64,000 nt of DNA, taken from Cyanobacteria bacterium UBA3301 (GTDB lineage: Bacteria > Cyanobacteriota > Vampirovibrionia > Gastranaerophilales > Gastranaerophilaceae). The number at the start of each line of letters is the position of its first letter. Position 1 is the first letter of the stretch. Position numbers and translations under genes: made by a program. Positions 42,222-51,205 of the stretch are shown piece by piece. Where the stretch lies: the NCBI GenBank assembly GCA_002361485.1, contig DESZ01000028.1, forward strand, positions 1 to 64,000, read 5' to 3'. The notes beneath the pieces were generated by a model. That model did not search any database. It saw only the letters and a program-made list of their open reading frames with translations, and was not told where the DNA came from.

Positions 42222-44366
42222 ATGAAACCTGAAACAAAAAGTTTCCAATTGGAAATAGGCGGAAAAACCGTCACTATTGAAACAGGGAAATATGCTCAAT
42301 CAACAAACGGTTCTGTTACGGTAAGATGTGGTGATACAATGTTATTTGTACACTGTGTTGTTTCAAAAGAACCAAGAGTCGGCATAGACTTTTTCCCGTT
42401 ATTGATTGATTATGAAGAAAGAATGTCTGCAATCGGAAGAATCCCCGGCGGATATAATCGTTCCGAAGGGAAAGCAAGCGATAAAGCAATATTGGTATCT
42501 CGTTTAATCGACAGACCAATCAGACCGCTTTTCCCGAAAGGTTACAGAAATGATATTCAAATCGTTGCACAATTATTCAGCTATGATCAAGAAAATCAAC
42601 CTGACACATTGGCAATGTTAGGTGCATCTTGTGCTTTGATGTTATCAGGCGCACCGTTTGAAGGACCTATCGGAGCAGTCAGAGTATCTCGCGATGAAAG
42701 CGGTAATTTCATTGCAAACCCTACACATAAACAAGCTCACGAATCTGATTTAGATATCGTTGTAGCAGGTACTCACGATTCTGTTATTATGGTTGAAGCA
42801 GGATGTAAGTTCGTAACGGAAGATGATATTATGAACGCTGTTGAATTTGCACAAGGCGAAATCAGAAAACAATGTGATGCTCAAGTTGAATTTGCAAAAC
42901 AATGCGGAGTAACAAAAGAAGAATTTACAAATCCTTATGATACTTCAAGAATAGCTCAAATCATAGAAGAAACAGCACACGATATGATTTTTGATGCTTA
43001 TCATAATTTTGACAGAGAATATCGTCAAAATAAATTGGAAGAAGCTAAAAAACTTGTTAAAGAAAAAATTGATGCACTTCCTGAAGATGACTATATTAAA
43101 CAAATCATTGAAGAAACAGGCATTGACTTTGTAGCAGAAGAATTCAAAGCAGCAGAAAAACACATCATGCGTGCTATGATTTTGGATGAAGGCGTCAGAG
43201 CTGACGGAAGAAAGCCAAACGAAGTTCGTCCTATTTGGTGCGAAGTTGGTGTCATTCCAAGAGCACACGGTTCTGCGGTATTTACAAGAGGTCAAACTCA
43301 AATACTTTCAGTTGCGACTTTAGCTGGTCCTGCAATGAAACAAGAACTTGACGGGGTTGATCCGCAAACCGAAAAAACATATATGCACAAATACATCTTC
43401 CCTGGATTTTCAGTAGGTGAAGTAAAACCTTTAAGAGGTCCCGGAAGACGAGAAGTAGGACACGGTAATTTGGCAGAAAGAGCAAATATTCCTGCCCTGC
43501 CAAGTACTGAAGAATTCGGATATACAATCAGAGTAACTTCTGACGTTTTAGAATCCAACGGTTCTACATCAATGGGTTCAACTTGCGGCTCTTCAATGGC
43601 ATTGATGAATGCAGGTGTTCCCGTTAAATGTATGATTGGCGGTGTTGCTATGGGTATGATTAAAGAAGAAGGATATGAACCTGTTGTATTAACCGATATT
43701 CAAGGTATTGAAGACTTCTTAGGCGATATGGACTTTAAAGTAACGGGTAATGATGACGGTATTACCGCTTTGCAAATGGATATGAAGGCAAAAGGTATTC
43801 CAAATGAAACATTACGCAGAGCTTTATTCCAAGCAAAAGAAGGCAGATTACATATTTTAGGTAAAATGAGAGAAGTAATTACAGAACCTGCAAAAGAATT
43901 ATCACCGTTTGCACCAAGCATTACAACTATGACAATTCCAACTGAAGATATCGGCGCAGTAATCGGGCCAGGCGGTAAACAAATAAGAGAAATTATTGAT
44001 GCTTCAGGCGCTGAAATCGATATACAAGATTCAGGGCTGGTAACTATTACATCTAATGATCAAGAAGGTGCTAAAATTGCAATTAAAATGATTAAAGATA
44101 TCACCTTCAAACCTGAAGTTGGTATGGTAATTAAAGGTAAAGTCGTAAGAATTATACCTATCGGTGCATTTGTCGAATTAGGCGGCGGCAAAGACGGTAT
44201 GATTCATATTTCTCAAGTTTGCAACGAAAGAATCGAAACTATTGAACCGCATTTAAATATCGGGGATGAAGTTATCGTTAAAGTTGTAAAAATTGATGAA
44301 AAAGGCAGAGTCAACCTGACATTAAAAGGTGTAACGGAAGAAGATAAAGCTAATTGTATAAATTAG
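42222..44366 (+). CDS. pnp: Polynucleotide phosphorylase
   Basis: A 3'-5' exoribonuclease that phosphorolyses RNA. The 714-residue protein has two RNase PH domains (VRCGDTMLFVHCVVS, FPLLIDYEERMSAIGRIPGG; then GVRADGRKPNEVRPI and VTSDVLESNGSTSMGSTCGSS), a KH domain (GAVIGPGGKQIREI) and a C-terminal S1 domain (VIKGKVVRIIPIGAFVEL). ATG 42222 is preceded by AAAGGG; an earlier in-frame start has no family support. A terminator follows. Confidence 0.98.
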   Translation: MKPETKSFQLEIGGKTVTIETGKYAQSTNGSVTVRCGDTMLFVHCVVSKEPRVGIDFFPLLIDYEERMSAIGRIPGGYNRSEGKASDKAILVSRLIDRPIRPLFPKGYRNDIQIVAQLFSYDQENQPDTLAMLGASCALMLSGAPFEGPIGAVRVSRDESGNFIANPTHKQAHESDLDIVVAGTHDSVIMVEAGCKFVTEDDIMNAVEFAQGEIRKQCDAQVEFAKQCGVTKEEFTNPYDTSRIAQIIEETAHDMIFDAYHNFDREYRQNKLEEAKKLVKEKIDALPEDDYIKQIIEETGIDFVAEEFKAAEKHIMRAMILDEGVRADGRKPNEVRPIWCEVGVIPRAHGSAVFTRGQTQILSVATLAGPAMKQELDGVDPQTEKTYMHKYIFPGFSVGEVKPLRGPGRREVGHGNLAERANIPALPSTEEFGYTIRVTSDVLESNGSTSMGSTCGSSMALMNAGVPVKCMIGGVAMGMIKEEGYEPVVLTDIQGIEDFLGDMDFKVTGNDDGITALQMDMKAKGIPNETLRRALFQAKEGRLHILGKMREVITEPAKELSPFAPSITTMTIPTEDIGAVIGPGGKQIREIIDASGAEIDIQDSGLVTITSNDQEGAKIAIKMIKDITFKPEVGMVIKGKVVRIIPIGAFVELGGGKDGMIHISQVCNERIETIEPHLNIGDEVIVKVVKIDEKGRVNLTLKGVTEEDKANCIN

Positions 44367-44382
44367 TAAAATAATAAGTATA

Positions 44383-44417
44383 AAAAACAGCACAGCATAT
44401 TATGCGGTGCTGTTTTT
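44383..44417 (+). terminator. Terminator of pnp
   Basis: Stem ACAGCAC (44387-44393) / GTGCTGT (44407-44413) with an inner pairing GCATA/TATGC, then six T. Confidence 0.9.
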
Positions 44418-44432
44418 TATTATTCATATTTA

Positions 44433-44441
44433 TGTTATAAT
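44433..44441 (+). promoter_or_regulatory. Extended -10 for the PfkB-family kinase
   Basis: TGTTATAAT: TG at 44433-44434 and TATAAT at 44436-44441, 25 bases before ATG 44467. Confidence 0.6.
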
Positions 44442-44466
44442 CATAAACAAGCAGGGAGAAAAAATA

Positions 44467-45516
44467 ATGAGCGATGTAATAACAATCGGCAGTGCCACAA
44501 TGGACGTTTTTGTAGAATGTGATGATGCGAGTATAGTATCAGTAAGACTAAAAGACCGTTCAACTGATTTTATGAGTTATCCGTACGGCGCAAAACTGGA
44601 AATAGCCGACTTTGACACTCAAGTCGGAGGGGGCGGGGTCAATACCGCCACAAACTTTGCTAACTTGGGTTTTTCAACAAGCGCAATATTTAAAGTCGGA
44701 GATGATATATATTCTCAAGGGCTTTTTGACTTTTTCAGAGATAAAAAAGTAAATCTAAAATCCGTTATTCAGGACAAAACCGATACAACAGGATTTTCAA
44801 TTATTCTTACAAGTTTTGAAGGGGACAGAACAGTTTTAGCGCATCGCGGTGCAAATGCTCATATAAAAAAATCTGAAATTGATTTTGAGTCAATAAAGAA
44901 TGCAAAGCTTTTATATATTGCGCCTTTAAACGGCGATAGCAACAAAGTTCTTGATGATATAGTAAAATATGCAAAAGAACACGACACCAACGTTTGTTTC
45001 AACGCAGGCACAACAGGAATAAAAAAAGGATTTAAATACCTTGAAAAAATTTTAAAACTTGCGGATGTCGTTGTTATGAATAAGGAAGAAGCCTCTATGG
45101 CAACAGGAATTACCCTTAGACAGGATACGAAAGAAGAGAAGTTTTCAAACGAACTTGTTCACCCTGATTTAAAAGAAATGTTTAAAAAATTAAAGGTTTC
45201 CGATTACCAAATCATCGTAATAACAGACGGCAAACACGGAGCTTATGCATATAACGGGAAACAATATTTTTATTGTCCTCCGTTTGACGGGCCTGTTACT
45301 TCAACACTTGGAGCTGGAGACGCTTTTGCATCAACATTTTGTGCTTCTATAGCGAAATGGGGTATCGATATTGAAAAAGCACTTCGTGCCGGTTCAATAA
45401 ATTCAGCAGGAGTAGTTTCAGTTTTTGGCGCGACACAAGGACTTTTGAATTTTGATGAAATTTCTAAAAAGATGGATGAAACTCCTGATTTTAAAGTCAT
45501 TATAGAAAATGCATAA
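44467..45516 (+). CDS. PfkB-family carbohydrate/nucleoside kinase
   Basis: A 349-residue ribokinase-fold kinase. The N-terminal GSATMDVFVE, the glycine-rich QVGGGGVNTATNFANLG, and the C-terminal anion-hole signature TSTLGAGDAFASTFCAS identify the family. The substrate (sugar, nucleoside or fructose phosphate) cannot be told from sequence. I chose ATG 44467 because CAGGGAGA precedes it and an extended -10 lies upstream; an earlier in-frame start lies in the pnp terminator. Confidence 0.9.
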   Translation: MSDVITIGSATMDVFVECDDASIVSVRLKDRSTDFMSYPYGAKLEIADFDTQVGGGGVNTATNFANLGFSTSAIFKVGDDIYSQGLFDFFRDKKVNLKSVIQDKTDTTGFSIILTSFEGDRTVLAHRGANAHIKKSEIDFESIKNAKLLYIAPLNGDSNKVLDDIVKYAKEHDTNVCFNAGTTGIKKGFKYLEKILKLADVVVMNKEEASMATGITLRQDTKEEKFSNELVHPDLKEMFKKLKVSDYQIIVITDGKHGAYAYNGKQYFYCPPFDGPVTSTLGAGDAFASTFCASIAKWGIDIEKALRAGSINSAGVVSVFGATQGLLNFDEISKKMDETPDFKVIIENA

Positions 45517-45581
45517 TAAAAAATGAACTTTTTATTTTTCAATTCGTTATACCAATGTAGATTGAATAGGAGAAACGAATT

Positions 45582-45935
45582 ATGACAGAAGAAAAAAAAG
45601 TAGAAGAATGCACAACTGACAGACACGAATGCAAATGTCAAAAGATTTTGACTAAATTTTTACTTGATACCATTTCGGTATTTTTAGGAGTTCTATTGGC
45701 ATTATTGGTATTACGCGGATTAACAGCACCAAAATTCGGGCCTTGCCCTTGCGGGATGAAACGAGGCTGCCCGATGATGGAACGCAGATTACCGCCTCCA
45801 ATGCACAAAGCAAAAGATTTTAGAGCAATAAGAATGCATAAAGATCACCCGCAATTTGGTCAAAGAAAAGATGCTTACAGAGAAAATTTAAAACCTGATT
45901 TTGAAAGACAAGTTCCTCAAAAACCTCAAAAATAA
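45582..45935 (+). CDS. Cys-rich single-helix membrane protein
   Basis: A 117-residue protein with one membrane helix (about residues 30-48, TISVFLGVLLALLVLRGL). Three cysteines precede it (ECTTD, ECKCQK) and three follow (PCPCGMKRGCPMM), the latter CxC...C arranged like a metal or redox site. The C-terminal 60 residues are basic and Pro-rich. There is no domain I recognise. It lies between the kinase and the ATP synthase operon, with AGGAGA before its ATG and a terminator after, so it is separate from atp. Confidence 0.7.
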   Translation: MTEEKKVEECTTDRHECKCQKILTKFLLDTISVFLGVLLALLVLRGLTAPKFGPCPCGMKRGCPMMERRLPPPMHKAKDFRAIRMHKDHPQFGQRKDAYRENLKPDFERQVPQKPQK

Positions 45936-45954
45936 AAAATACGCAAAAAGAATT

Positions 45955-45986
45955 AAAGGCTTGATATTACAATATCAAGCCTTTTT
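45955..45986 (+). terminator. Terminator after the Cys-rich gene
   Basis: Stem AAAGGCTTGATA / TATCAAGCCTTT (45955-45966 and 45973-45984) followed by T-run, 20 bases past the stop. Confidence 0.88.
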
Positions 45987-45996
45987 GATTAATCAT

Positions 45997-46025
45997 TTGC
46001 AAAAAAAATTTTTCTGTATTAATAT
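45997..46025 (+). promoter_or_regulatory. Promoter of the ATP synthase operon
   Basis: TTGCAA (45997-46002), 17-base spacer, TAATAT (46020-46025), 21 bases before ATG 46047. Confidence 0.55.
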
Positions 46026-46046
46026 AGATTTGTTGAAGGGAGATCT

Positions 46047-46736
46047 ATGGAGCATTGGGTATATACAGCCACAATTTTAGGTAAAAGTGTTTCATTTAAT
46101 GTTGATACACTAATTACAATGTGGGCATCAATGCTTATCTTAATAGTTCTGGCATTACTAACCACCAGAAAATTGACAATGGTTCCTTCAAAACTGCAAT
46201 ATGTCGGAGAAGCCATTGTAAAATATTTTAACGATTTGGCAAAAAGCAGTATGGGTAATGACAATGCACAAAAGCATCTTGCAATTGTATTAACGCTGTT
46301 TATGTTCATTTTAACCGCAAATTTAGTCGGTCAATTACCTTTAAAATTAATTCATTTGGCAAAAGGTGAATTTGCTTCACCTAATAATGATATAAATATG
46401 ACGGCAGCAATGGCTATTGTAGTCTCGATTTATTATATATATTACGGAGTAAAGAAAAACGGATTTAAGTTTTTCTTCAAGGGCTTCAGTATTGACGGCA
46501 TCATAATAACATTAGTTGACACATTAGAACTTTTTGTAAGACCGTTTTCGCTTGCTCTGCGACTTTTTGCAAACATATTTGCAGGCGAAGTTCTTGTTGC
46601 AACAGTAGTCAGCTTAACAGGTGTATTGTGTCCGATACCGTTTATGTTATTTGAGGTTTTTGTCGCCTTAATTCAGGCATTAGTATTCACAATACTATCT
46701 ACAACTTATATTTCATTGGCAATACAAGAAGAATAA
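46047..46736 (+). CDS. atpB: ATP synthase subunit a
   Basis: Membrane stator subunit of F0 that carries the ion half-channels. The 229-residue protein has five to six helices. The essential arginine lies in VRPFSLALRLFANIFAGE, and TANLVGQLP and a C-terminal IQALVFTILSTTYIS match the family. It heads the seven-gene operon in cyanobacterial order. An atpI-like gene is absent at the front. AAGGGAG precedes ATG 46047. Confidence 0.96.
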   Translation: MEHWVYTATILGKSVSFNVDTLITMWASMLILIVLALLTTRKLTMVPSKLQYVGEAIVKYFNDLAKSSMGNDNAQKHLAIVLTLFMFILTANLVGQLPLKLIHLAKGEFASPNNDINMTAAMAIVVSIYYIYYGVKKNGFKFFFKGFSIDGIIITLVDTLELFVRPFSLALRLFANIFAGEVLVATVVSLTGVLCPIPFMLFEVFVALIQALVFTILSTTYISLAIQEE

Positions 46737-46761
46737 AAAATACATAAAAAAGGAGAAAATC

Positions 46762-47001
46762 ATGGCAATTGAACAAACTTTGGATTTAGGAAGACTTGCA
46801 GCAGGTATCGCAGTAGGTTTGGGTACATTAGGCGGCGGTTTAGGCTTAGGTATTGCAACTAAAGGTGTTTTAGATGCAATAGCTCGTCAACCGGAAATTA
46901 AAGATGAAGCATTCAAAAACTTTATTTTAGGTGCAGGTTTAGCGGAAGCAACAGCTATTTACGCTTTGTTAATCGCATTGTTATTGATATTTGTTAAATA
47001 G
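46762..47001 (+). CDS. atpE: ATP synthase subunit c
   Basis: Proteolipid of the F0 rotor ring, 79 residues, two helices joined by the polar loop ARQPEIKDE. Glycine-rich first helix GLGTLGGGLGLGIA and ion-carrying Glu in LGAGLAEATAIYAL. The residue after the Glu is Ala rather than Ser, and no Gln is present in helix 1, so the Na+-binding set of Ilyobacter-type rings is not seen; proton coupling is inferred. Confidence 0.97.
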   Translation: MAIEQTLDLGRLAAGIAVGLGTLGGGLGLGIATKGVLDAIARQPEIKDEAFKNFILGAGLAEATAIYALLIALLLIFVK

Positions 47002-47009
47002 GAACAAAA

Positions 47010-47429
47010 ATGTTTGAATTTAATGCCACGCTGATAGTTGCAATGTTTAGTTTTGTCGTGTTCATGTTCATTATGAACGCAATATTTTATCGTCCTATTT
47101 TAAATATAATCAGAAAAAGGGAAAATTACGTCAACGGTAATTATGAAGCAGCAAAAACTTTTGAAACAAAAGCAGAAGAATATAATACCGAATACCAAAC
47201 GAAACTAAACAATGCAAAAGAACAAGAGCGCGAAGCTATATCAATCAAAATTGATAATGCTCAAAAATTATCTTTCAAAACAACCCAAGAAGCTAATGAA
47301 CAAGCAAAAATACAAATAGCTTCTAATAAAGAACTTATTGAAAAAGATAAAAATGAACTTATCAATAGCATAAATTCAGACCTTGTCAATAATCTGGCTT
47401 CGGATATCATAAAGAAAATTGCAGGATAA
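47010..47429 (+). CDS. atpF': ATP synthase subunit b' (first b-type subunit)
   Basis: A 139-residue stator stalk subunit: one N-terminal membrane helix (about residues 6-27), then a long charged coiled coil. YRPILNIIRKRENYVNGNYEAAK is typical of b-type subunits. Two unlike b subunits in tandem are characteristic of photosynthetic and related bacteria, where b' comes directly after c. Spacing to c is eight bases and to b is six bases. Confidence 0.9.
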   Translation: MFEFNATLIVAMFSFVVFMFIMNAIFYRPILNIIRKRENYVNGNYEAAKTFETKAEEYNTEYQTKLNNAKEQEREAISIKIDNAQKLSFKTTQEANEQAKIQIASNKELIEKDKNELINSINSDLVNNLASDIIKKIAG

Positions 47430-47435
47430 AAATTA

Positions 47436-47951
47436 ATGACAGACCAAATTATTAAAATATTAAAATATATTTTAGAATCAAATATCATAAACTTTATTTT
47501 AATGATATGGCTTTTTGCTTGGCTGTTAAAGAAATTTGACATCAAATCTCTATTTACAAAATCAATAAAATCAGTCGATGAATACATTCAAAAATCCGAA
47601 ACTGACAAAGCTCATAGTGAAGAATTGGCAGATAAAGCCAAAGATACTCTCAAACAACTTCCTGCACAAATAAATGAGATAAAAGAAGTTTCCGAACAAA
47701 AAGCCAAAATATTACTTGATAAATTGGAAGAGAATACTAAAAAAAATGTAGAAAAAATTAACAAAAATATTATCAAAAACAAGTCCATAGAGGAAGATAA
47801 AGTTTCTAATAACATAACGGAATACGCATTCAGCAGATCTATTGAGCAGGCAACATCAGGTATTATAGAAATGTTAAAAAATAATCCTGATTTACACCAA
47901 AAATTTATAGATGAAAGTTTGGAAGAATTGGAGAAATCAACATGTCAGTAA
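47436..47951 (+). CDS. atpF: ATP synthase subunit b
   Basis: A 171-residue second stalk subunit: N-terminal membrane helix (about residues 16-33, INFILMIWLFAWLLKKF) and a long Lys/Glu-rich coiled coil. It diverges strongly in sequence and is identified mainly by position between b' and delta and by its architecture. Its end overlaps atpH by ten bases, as common in these operons. Confidence 0.88.
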   Translation: MTDQIIKILKYILESNIINFILMIWLFAWLLKKFDIKSLFTKSIKSVDEYIQKSETDKAHSEELADKAKDTLKQLPAQINEIKEVSEQKAKILLDKLEENTKKNVEKINKNIIKNKSIEEDKVSNNITEYAFSRSIEQATSGIIEMLKNNPDLHQKFIDESLEELEKSTCQ

Positions 47952-48469
47952 CAAGAATTTCAACCATATCAATGAATTATGCCCAAGCTTTGTTTGATTC
48001 TTTTGAAGATAAAGAAACTATTAAAACTCAACTTGGTGATGTTATTGATACCATTAATTCAAGCTATGATTTAAAGGCTGTATTAATAAATCCATCAATA
48101 TCATATTCTAAAAGGCTTGAAATTGTTGACGAAATTTTTAATACAAAAATTGACGAAAAAATTCTTAATTTTATAAAACTGCTTATAGAAAAGCAAAGAA
48201 TTTGCAAATTAGAAGAAATTTTTCAAGCATTTAATGAAATAATTGATAAAAAATCAAATCGCAAAACCGTTGAAATTATATCATCAATCCAATTAGACGA
48301 CTTAACAAAAGAAAAGATTATAAACAGCCTGAACAAAAAGCTTAATTGTGACATACAACCCGATTGGCAAACTGATGAGAAGATTATAGCAGGACTAATA
48401 TTCAAATATGACGATTACATTATTGACACAAGTATATTAGCAAGATTAAAAAATTTGAGTAAACAATAA
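47942..48469 (+). CDS. atpH: ATP synthase subunit delta (OSCP)
   Basis: A 175-residue subunit linking F1 to the stalk. An N-terminal helical bundle (ISTISMNYAQALFDSFE) is followed by the C-terminal block KKLNCDIQPDWQTDEKIIAGLIFKYDDYIIDTSILARLKNL, the family signature. It overlaps atpF by ten bases and precedes atpA by 13 bases. Confidence 0.92.
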   Translation: MSVTRISTISMNYAQALFDSFEDKETIKTQLGDVIDTINSSYDLKAVLINPSISYSKRLEIVDEIFNTKIDEKILNFIKLLIEKQRICKLEEIFQAFNEIIDKKSNRKTVEIISSIQLDDLTKEKIINSLNKKLNCDIQPDWQTDEKIIAGLIFKYDDYIIDTSILARLKNLSKQ

Positions 48470-48482
48470 AAAGGAAAACAAA

Positions 48483-49994
48483 ATGACACTAATACAACCT
48501 GATGAAATCAGTTCAATTATTAAAAGTAAAATCGAAAACTACAATCTGCAGACAGAAGTTTCCAATATCGGAAGCGTTTTAGAAGTCGGCGACGGGATTG
48601 CAAGAGTTTACGGATTGCGCAACGTAATGGCCAATGAGCTGGTGCAATTTGAAGACGGCAATTCTACTCTCGGTATCGCAATGAATTTGGAAGAAAATGA
48701 TGTAGGGGTTGTAATTTTAGGAGATTATACACAAATACGCGAAGGAACCGTTGTTAAAACAACGGGAAGAATTGCATCCATACCGGTTGGTGACGGCTTA
48801 ATCGGAAGAATTATAGACCCAACAGGTAAAGTTCTTGATGGTAAAGGCGATTATCAGTATGAAAAGACAAGACCGATTGAACGCGTAGCCCCTGGAATTG
48901 TCGCAAGACGTTCTGTTTGTCAACCGCTTCAAACAGGTTTAACGGCAATTGATGCACTAACGCCTATCGGCAGAGGTCAAAGAGAACTTATTATTGGCGA
49001 CAGGCAAACAGGAAAGACAGCTATTGCAATAGATACAATAATTAACCAAAAAGGTAAAAATGTAATATGTATATATGTAGCAATCGGGCAAAAAGCATCA
49101 ACCGTTGCTCATTTAGCCAAAACGTTAGAAGAATACGGGGCTATGGAATATTCAATAATTGTATCTTCAACCGCTGACGAATCAGCGCCGTTACAATATA
49201 TTGCACCGTTTGCAGGTGTTACAATCGGCGAAGAATTTATGGAACAAGGCAAAGATGTTTTGATAGTCTATGATGATTTATCAAAACATGCTCAAAGCTA
49301 CCGTGCCATGAGTTTGTTATTAAAAAGACCGCCGGGACGTGAAGCATATCCGGGTGATGTTTTCTATCTTCACTCAAGATTACTTGAACGTGCGGTAAAA
49401 CTTAATGACGAATTGGGCGGAGGAAGTATAACAGCATTGCCTATTATTGAAACCCAAGCCGGAGATGTTTCGGCATACATTCCGACAAACGTCATTTCAA
49501 TCACTGACGGGCAAATATTTTTAGAAAGTGATGCCTTCAATTCGGGTATAAGACCTGCAATTAACGCAGGGATTTCGGTTTCTCGTGTCGGCGGTGCTGC
49601 ACAAACCAAAGGTATTAAACAAGTTGCAGGAACATTAAGACTTGCTCTTGCTCAATATAGAGAATTGGAAGCTTTTGCTCAATTTGCCTCAGACCTTGAT
49701 GCGGCAACAAAAAAACAACTTTTACGAGGTGAAAAATTAACAGAAGTCCTAAAACAACTTCAATATAAACCTTTAAGCGTTGCGGAGCAAATTTCAATAC
49801 TATTTGCGGCTAACGAAGGACTGCTTGATGATATTGACAATTCAAAAATACAGAAATTCAAGAAAGATTGGTTTATCTACTTCAACGTAAACTTATCCGA
49901 ACTTGCAAGCAGACTAAACGAAGGTGCTGCTTTATCTGATGATGATAAACAAGCCTTAACAAACGCACTTAATTCATTTAAATCAACATTTTAG
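48483..49994 (+). CDS. atpA: ATP synthase subunit alpha
   Basis: Non-catalytic nucleotide-binding subunit of F1, 503 residues. Walker A GDRQTGKTAIA, VCIYVAIGQKAST, Walker B VLIVYDDLSKHA, LLLKRPPGREAYPGDVFYLHSRLLERA and the C-terminal helical region are all canonical. An AAAGG site precedes ATG 48483. It sits between delta and gamma. Confidence 0.98.
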   Translation: MTLIQPDEISSIIKSKIENYNLQTEVSNIGSVLEVGDGIARVYGLRNVMANELVQFEDGNSTLGIAMNLEENDVGVVILGDYTQIREGTVVKTTGRIASIPVGDGLIGRIIDPTGKVLDGKGDYQYEKTRPIERVAPGIVARRSVCQPLQTGLTAIDALTPIGRGQRELIIGDRQTGKTAIAIDTIINQKGKNVICIYVAIGQKASTVAHLAKTLEEYGAMEYSIIVSSTADESAPLQYIAPFAGVTIGEEFMEQGKDVLIVYDDLSKHAQSYRAMSLLLKRPPGREAYPGDVFYLHSRLLERAVKLNDELGGGSITALPIIETQAGDVSAYIPTNVISITDGQIFLESDAFNSGIRPAINAGISVSRVGGAAQTKGIKQVAGTLRLALAQYRELEAFAQFASDLDAATKKQLLRGEKLTEVLKQLQYKPLSVAEQISILFAANEGLLDDIDNSKIQKFKKDWFIYFNVNLSELASRLNEGAALSDDDKQALTNALNSFKSTF

Positions 49995-50007
49995 GATACT
50001 ATAAAAC

Positions 50008-50937
50008 ATGTCGAATTTAAAAGATATAAAAAACCGAATAAACAGCGTTCAAAGCACGAAAAAAATTACTCGTGCGATGAAAATGGTTGCGGCCGCAAAA
50101 GTTCACCACTGGGAATCTGCGACTAAAGCTTCGCGCCCGTATTCAACAGAACTATACAGAATGTTCCAGAAACTTTTAAATTCGGTAACTCAATTCAGTT
50201 CTGAAACCTTAAAAATAAAGACTGCAATTGATAATTATCCTGAATTACTTAAGAATAAGCCGATACATACGGTAGGTTTATTTATCATAACAGGCAACAA
50301 AGGGCTTGCAGGGGCATACAGTACAAATGTCATAAAAGCAGTTTTGAGAAAAATTTCGGATTACAAATCTGAAGGTATTAGCGTTAAATTATTTATTGCC
50401 GGTCAAAAGGGGATTTCTATTCTTTCAAGGAGACTAAGAAATACTGACATCACAATTGAAAAGAAATACTTTTCAGCCGTAGAAGAACCTACTCCGCTTG
50501 AAGCAAGAGAAATTGCCGAGGATATGGCTGAATACTATGTTGACGGAAGAATTGATAAAATAGAAATTATAACAACCCGTTTTAAAAATATGGTAAGTTA
50601 TTCTGTTGACAGCTGGGCAGTACTCCCGTTAGAAGGGGTTAAAAATGTTCAAGAACGTCTTAAAGATAATGTCCTTGAACCGCTAATGGAATTTACTCCA
50701 GATATGCACCATATATTGCAAAAACTTGTACCTATGTTTATGACCAATATTTTTTACCAAGCTTTATTAGAAGCAAAGGCAAGCGAATTAGCATCTCGTA
50801 TGACTGCAATGTCTGCAGCTACAACCAATGCCGAAAAAATCATTCATGATTTATCCATTCAATATAATAAAATTCGCCAAGCTGCGATTACAAATGAAAT
50901 TATAGAAGTCGTTTCCGGCGCAAACTCATTAAAATAA
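50008..50937 (+). CDS. atpG: ATP synthase subunit gamma
   Basis: Central rotor shaft, 309 residues. N-terminal helix DIKNRINSVQSTKKITRAMKMVAAAK and C-terminal LASRMTAMSAATTNAEKIIHDLSIQYNK are diagnostic. No cyanobacterial-type redox insert with paired cysteines is visible. Subunits beta and epsilon do not follow; a terminator does, so they must lie elsewhere, as in cyanobacteria. Confidence 0.97.
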   Translation: MSNLKDIKNRINSVQSTKKITRAMKMVAAAKVHHWESATKASRPYSTELYRMFQKLLNSVTQFSSETLKIKTAIDNYPELLKNKPIHTVGLFIITGNKGLAGAYSTNVIKAVLRKISDYKSEGISVKLFIAGQKGISILSRRLRNTDITIEKKYFSAVEEPTPLEAREIAEDMAEYYVDGRIDKIEIITTRFKNMVSYSVDSWAVLPLEGVKNVQERLKDNVLEPLMEFTPDMHHILQKLVPMFMTNIFYQALLEAKASELASRMTAMSAATTNAEKIIHDLSIQYNKIRQAAITNEIIEVVSGANSLK

Positions 50938-50952
50938 TTTATTAAGAATATT

Positions 50953-50996
50953 AAAAAAAAAGAATTAAGCAAGCAAACGCTTAATTCTTTTTTTTA
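50953..50996. terminator. Terminator of the ATP synthase operon
   Basis: Stem AAAAGAATTAAGC / GCTTAATTCTTTT (to 50970 and from 50979), with A-run before and T-run after. The second arm is part of the duplicated segment also found at 51162. Confidence 0.88.
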
Positions 50997-51013
50997 TTTG
51001 GCCCCGCCGCGAG
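50971..51013. repeat. Distal copy of a direct repeat that contains the tRNA-Arg 3' end
   Basis: This 43-base segment recurs at 51162-51205 with one extra T. Its last 15 bases duplicate the discriminator, 3' acceptor strand and 3' T-stem of tRNA-Arg, as an att site would. The rest is terminator sequence. Confidence 0.75.
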
Positions 51014-51161
51014 CTTTCACTTCGCTCGCCTTCGACGTGACTCCGCTTGAGCCTTTTATGTCCTGCGGACAGCTTATTGATAAGGCTCAAGGCTTCGCAC
51101 TTGGCTCACTCGTTCCGAACGCAAACGGCGTTCTCCTCGCTGGCAGTTATACAAAAAAATT
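51014..51161. mobile_element. 148-base palindrome-rich insert between the direct repeats
   Basis: Higher in GC than its surroundings. It holds nested inverted repeats: GCGAGC (51009-51014) / GCTCGC (51024-51029); CTTGAGCCTT (51046-51055) / AAGGCTCAAG (51082-51091) with TGTCC (51059-51063) / GGACA (51067-51071) inside; and GAACG...CGTTC near 51117-51133. There is no convincing reading frame. It could be a remnant of an integrated element, a small non-autonomous element, or a duplicated structured RNA. A frame through it (50998-51231) is probably accidental. Confidence 0.4.
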
Positions 51162-51205
51162 AAGCAAACGCTTAATTCTTTTTTTTTATTTGGCCCCGCC
51201 GCGAG
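51162..51205. repeat. Proximal copy of the direct repeat, inside tRNA-Arg
   Basis: Copy of 50971-51013; it includes the terminator hairpin (AATTAAGC/GCTTAATT, usable by the minus-strand tRNA) and the tRNA 3' end. Confidence 0.75.

Noticed and set aside
42316..43921. Antisense frames within pnp
   Set aside because: They lie inside a fully conserved gene and show no coding signature of their own.
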